Shown: positions 59,427 through 62,481 of the stretch, one piece after another
Layout: every line of letters begins with the position of its first letter
Numbering within the stretch: the first letter of the stretch is position 1
NCBI GenBank assembly: GCA_958413765.1
Contig: CATYVH010000009.1
Location: forward strand, 1-62,481
Length of the DNA stretch: 62,481 bases
Direction of reading: 5' to 3'
DNA from: an uncultured Collinsella sp.
Lineage (GTDB): Bacteria > Actinomycetota > Coriobacteriia > Coriobacteriales > Coriobacteriaceae
Translations under genes and position numbers: made by a program
Notes under the pieces: model-generated
Seen by the model: the letters and a program-made list of their open reading frames with translations, nothing else
Database searches by the model: none
Told to the model about the DNA's origin: nothing

Positions 59427-60968
59427 CTATTCCGCATCGACTACGCGGAGCAGATAGGCCACGCGCGTCGCCGCCGTGCACTTAAAACGTTCGTCCGCGC
59501 GAACGCCCGCGACCCATACTACGGCACCTCCCGGAGCCGTTCTTACCACGGGTACGCCAGAGCGGGCTGAAACAGGAATGCGCGCCTCGTTCAACAGGTC
59601 TGACACTTTCTTGCTTCGACCGTTCATCCCCAACGGGCACATCACGTCTCCCGGCACAGGGCTATCCACCCACAGGCGCGCCAATCGCGCCTCGGCGGGA
59701 ATCTCCCCGCGCGAGCCGGCTAACATCCGCTCGCTATCGCGGTCGGCGAACCCCAGGGCCGCCGCATCCACCAAGGCCGCAACCTCTCCGGCAGCAGCAA
59801 GCTCGCGGGCACGGTGCACGATATCGCGCCCCGGCTCCACAGCCATCGGCTCTGCTGTCAGCATACGCCCCGCCCCCAGCGGCAGACGACCGGGAACGGA
59901 GATCCAGTCGGCCACTAAGCCCTCGCGTGCCGCCGGGGCCTTGAACGCCAGCATGCCAAACTCCACACGGGCATCAATTCCCGCAGGAAGCGTTACCGAG
60001 CCCGAGCCCGCAGCGACACAGGAGAGCACGCGCTCCACGTGCCGCATCTCCGGTCGCGCGTCGGGATCGATGCGCTTAATCGCCAACCGCACGATACGCC
60101 GTGCAATCACAACCTCAGCGGCGGCAAGACGGCGCGCATCGAGCACCAGTGCGCCCGCCGCTTCCTTGCGCAGGCAGCTTCGAAACGACTGTGCCGAAAG
60201 CTGGGAAAGAAAGGCGTCTTCGTCGCCCAGAATTTCGCAAGCGGCGCCAATCGTCTTACAGACGTTCGTGTTGCGCTGCGCCACCACCGGCATCACCCGA
60301 TGGCGCACATAGTTACGCAGGTACGAAACGTCCTCGTTGCTTTCATCTTCCCGCCATGGCTGACCGTGCACCTGCAGATAGCTCACGAGCTCATCATGCG
60401 TGAGGTCGAGCAAGGGGCGCACCACAATGTTCCGACGGCGTGGAATGCTTGATAGACCCGCGGGACCCGACCCTTTAATGGCATTCATCAAAAATGTTTC
60501 CGCGCGGTCCGACGAGGTATGCGCGGTACAGATACGAGCCGCCGTCCGCGGTGCGCCCGATTCGGCACAAAGTTCGCGAACATATCTCCGTGCCGCGGCA
60601 TAGCGCACCTCGCGGGCCGCAGCCTCGATATTGCCCGATTCGTCATCAAAATAGGCATGCTCAACGCACAGCGGCAAGCCGTATTGCACGCAAAGCTCAC
60701 GCACAAAGGCCTCGTCACCGTCAGACGCCTTGCCTCGCAGATGATGGTTCACATGCAGCACGTGCAAACGCTCGCGTGCAATGGAAGCGATGCCGCGCCC
60801 GTCCTGGATATCCAGCTTTGATGTGCAAGCCATAAGGAGCAGCGCCGTCGAGTCCGCACCGCCTGATACCATGAGCACTACGGGGGCAGCGGTCTGCTGC
60901 GTTGCCAGAACGTTCTTATCCGTCCTCGGCGCGGCATGATGTCCATAGTGCTGAGATACCGTTGGCAT
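59427..60968 (-). CDS. tilS: tRNA(Ile)-lysidine synthase
   Basis: A 513-residue PP-loop enzyme that changes C34 of tRNA-Ile(CAU) to lysidine using ATP. The PP-loop SGGADST is at residues 35-41, with HVNHHLRGKASDGDE, TAHTSSDRAETFLMN, KGSGPAGLSSIP and WREDESN, all characteristic. The C-terminal domain (about 410-513, MCPLGMNGRSKKVSDLLNEA) is the tRNA-recognition part. GGAGG lies 6 bases before the ATG. About 145 bases separate it from hpt; no strong terminator lies there, so the three genes may be one operon. Confidence 0.95.
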   Translation of the reverse strand: MPTVSQHYGHHAAPRTDKNVLATQQTAAPVVLMVSGGADSTALLLMACTSKLDIQDGRGIASIARERLHVLHVNHHLRGKASDGDEAFVRELCVQYGLPLCVEHAYFDDESGNIEAAAREVRYAAARRYVRELCAESGAPRTAARICTAHTSSDRAETFLMNAIKGSGPAGLSSIPRRRNIVVRPLLDLTHDELVSYLQVHGQPWREDESNEDVSYLRNYVRHRVMPVVAQRNTNVCKTIGAACEILGDEDAFLSQLSAQSFRSCLRKEAAGALVLDARRLAAAEVVIARRIVRLAIKRIDPDARPEMRHVERVLSCVAAGSGSVTLPAGIDARVEFGMLAFKAPAAREGLVADWISVPGRLPLGAGRMLTAEPMAVEPGRDIVHRARELAAAGEVAALVDAAALGFADRDSERMLAGSRGEIPAEARLARLWVDSPVPGDVMCPLGMNGRSKKVSDLLNEARIPVSARSGVPVVRTAPGGAVVWVAGVRADERFKCTAATRVAYLLRVVDAE

Positions 60969-61016
60969 TCGCTTCCTCCTCTATTCGTCCGCACCCATTG
61001 TATCCTTTGGAATCTT

Positions 61017-61826
61017 ATGTCTCGCCTGCACCTTCATATCCTCGGCAGCGGCTCAAAAGGCAACTGCGCGCTCATCGAGGGACCGCAAGGTCTCATCATG
61101 ATCGATAACGGCCTGTCCCGCCGCGAAACACTTAAACGCATGGCGGAGCTTGGCCTCTCGGCAGACGACGTCGCCGCTCTTGTAATCACCCATGAGCATG
61201 GAGACCATATCAAGGGGCTCGATGTATGGTGCAAGCACTGGCATGGCCCCCTCTTTGCCAGTAGGGACACCCTTTCATGCAAAGAAAACCTCGCGCACCT
61301 GCCCGTGGAGGAATTTGACCCCGGCGACACGCTCCCCATTGTCGGCATCCAGGTACAAACCTACTCAACATCGCACGATGTCATCAATCCTGTCGGCTAT
61401 CGATTCAATGCTCTCGATGATTCCATTGGGTTTGCCACCGACACCGGAGAGTTGTCGAGCAAGGCCATAGGCATCCTCAAAGACTGTCGAGTTCTCGCGC
61501 TCGAAAGCAACCACGATGTAACTATGTTGCGCGAAGGACCGTACCCACGCTTTCTTCAGGAGCGCATCCTGTCCACAAAGGGGCATCTCTCCAACAACCA
61601 AGCCGCCGAAGCCGCGCGAGAACTTGTTACCGATCGCACCGAACAGCTCATCGCCATGCACATCAGCCAGGACAATAATCGTCCAAGCCTTACCGTCAAA
61701 AGCTATGCCAACGCGCTTGATGCAAGTCTCGATGATGAACTCGGCAGCTCAGCCACCTGTCTTCAAGGGCCACGGAAGCTCTCGATACGCCCTGCAAGTC
61801 AGTATCAACCGACAACTATTCAATAG
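61017..61826 (+). CDS. WalJ/YycJ-like MBL-fold hydrolase
   Basis: A 269-residue metallo-beta-lactamase-fold hydrolase. The metal motif THEHGDHIKG is intact, with FATDTGELSS and LALESNHDVTML as further family blocks. SRLHLHILGSGSKGNCALIE at the N-terminus is typical of YycJ/WalJ proteins, which are linked to cell-wall and DNA maintenance, possibly as exonucleases. No walRK genes are nearby. I start at the ATG at 61017, 8 bases after TTTGGA. It is divergent from tilS and convergent with the Hsp20 gene. Confidence 0.9.
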   Translation: MSRLHLHILGSGSKGNCALIEGPQGLIMIDNGLSRRETLKRMAELGLSADDVAALVITHEHGDHIKGLDVWCKHWHGPLFASRDTLSCKENLAHLPVEEFDPGDTLPIVGIQVQTYSTSHDVINPVGYRFNALDDSIGFATDTGELSSKAIGILKDCRVLALESNHDVTMLREGPYPRFLQERILSTKGHLSNNQAAEAARELVTDRTEQLIAMHISQDNNRPSLTVKSYANALDASLDDELGSSATCLQGPRKLSIRPASQYQPTTIQ

Positions 61827-61840
61827 CCCCTCAAGACAAC

Positions 61841-61874
61841 AAAAGGAGGCTGGGAATCACTTCCCAGCCCCCTT
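61841..61874. terminator. Two-way terminator between convergent genes
   Basis: GGCTGGGAA / TTCCCAGCC with loop TCAC, flanked by AAAAGG and CCTTAA. It serves the WalJ-like gene and the Hsp20 gene. Confidence 0.75.
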
Positions 61875-61906
61875 AACTCATACTCTCGATTGAAGCAGAG
61901 CCATCG

Positions 61907-62338
61907 TTAGTCGATAGAAATCTTCGTGACGTTCTTCTTCTCGACAATCTTGGGAACCGTAACGGTCAGGATGCCGTCAGCATACTTAGCCGAAAGGCCC
62001 TCGCTCGAAGCGTCCTTCAGATACACGCCGCGCGTCGCGCTGTACGAGCCGAACTCCTTCTGGAGGAAGTTCTTGCCCTCGTTTTCGGCGCTCTCCTCGA
62101 CGTTCACACTGATCGACAGGCGACCCTCATTGAGCTCGACGTCGATGTCATCCTTGGCGACACCGGTCAGATACGCCTTGACCTCGTAGCCATCGCCCTT
62201 GTCCTCAACGTCAACGGGGAACGCCTTGGAGGCAATCGAGCTATTCGCCAGGTCGGTCATGTCATCAAACAAATCGAACAGCGAACTTGCAGAAGGACGG
62301 ACGCCAAAAACCGAACGATAAGGAACCATGCTTGCCAT
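61907..62338 (-). CDS. Small heat shock protein, Hsp20/alpha-crystallin family
   Basis: A 143-residue ATP-independent chaperone. The alpha-crystallin domain covers residues about 40-135 (PVDVEDKGDGYEVKAYLTGV, KEFGSYSATRGVYL, KYADGILTVTVPK). A short N-terminal segment (MASMVPYRSVFGVRPSASSLF) and the C-terminal I-x-I-type KISID complete it. I start at the ATG at 62338, 9 bases after AAGGAG. The A+T-rich upstream DNA holds two CTTATATAT copies 21 bases apart (62403, 62424). No CIRCE element is visible. Confidence 0.92.
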   Translation of the reverse strand: MASMVPYRSVFGVRPSASSLFDLFDDMTDLANSSIASKAFPVDVEDKGDGYEVKAYLTGVAKDDIDVELNEGRLSISVNVEESAENEGKNFLQKEFGSYSATRGVYLKDASSEGLSAKYADGILTVTVPKIVEKKNVTKISID

Positions 62339-62481
62339 GTTTACCACTCCTTGTAAGGACTGCCGAGCCATCTTCTAGGTGACTGGGACTTCTTTTGACG
62401 CTCTTATATATGCCCACACAGTGCTTATATATACATCGACTATAAAGTTTTTTGAGTCCAGTACTATAAGCATATCTAAGT

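Overview
The window is G+C-rich (about 60 percent), densely coded bacterial DNA. Its gene content and protein style (Kup, LemA, EF-G2-like factor, tilS-hpt-ftsH cluster, RhaD/RhaB, a PTS with LicT, a small bacterial SRP RNA) point to a gut actinobacterium of the Coriobacteriia. Collinsella is the most likely genus, but this is inferred from familiarity with such proteins and not from a marker gene. No rRNA, phage, integrase, insertion sequence, plasmid or CRISPR feature was seen.

Layout. 1-10.4 kb: potassium uptake (kup), a nitroreductase, an LTA-synthase-like membrane sulfatase, a flavodoxin-like protein and a heterodimeric ABC exporter pair. 10.5-11.44 kb: a gene-poor stretch with the SRP RNA gene and five large palindromes. 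11.44-17.9 kb: a tadA-glycerate kinase fusion, tRNA-Ser(UGA), a TetR regulator, lemA, ilvE, a DedA protein and cysE. 18.0-22.3 kb: a second ABC exporter pair behind a MarR regulator. 22.4-27.7 kb: small unknown proteins, another nitroreductase, a degenerate NtrC-like regulator, a YeiH-type transporter and a GntR regulator. 27.8-31.3 kb: glmS, a mosaic of short palindromes and a LacI regulator.

31.3-44.1 kb is the most interesting part. One minus-strand operon, PTS EIIBC - GH78 alpha-L-rhamnosidase - FMN/4Fe-4S ene-reductase - LicT antiterminator, follows a promoter with a LacI-type operator and a LicT RAT/terminator switch. It lies beside a second minus-strand operon, rhaB - rhaD - MFS transporter - arabinose/fucose-isomerase-like enzyme, which looks like a complete L-rhamnose pathway. 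I infer a regulon that takes up a rhamnosylated compound, releases rhamnose inside the cell, feeds it into glycolysis and perhaps reduces the aglycone.

44.2-52.4 kb: an HAD phosphatase, an orphan larE-like gene, a secreted nuclease, an EF-G-like GTPase with unusual motifs and a three-gene amino-acid ABC transporter whose genes are separated by large palindromes. 52.4-62.4 kb: a 147-bp palindrome, an RlmD-type rRNA methyltransferase, a fused aminotransferase-PHP protein, the ftsH-hpt-tilS cluster, a WalJ-like hydrolase and Hsp20.

The second theme is structural. At least twenty large intergenic palindromes occur. Several belong to recurring families with conserved cores and copy-specific but self-complementary arms, and many touch or nearly touch a stop codon.
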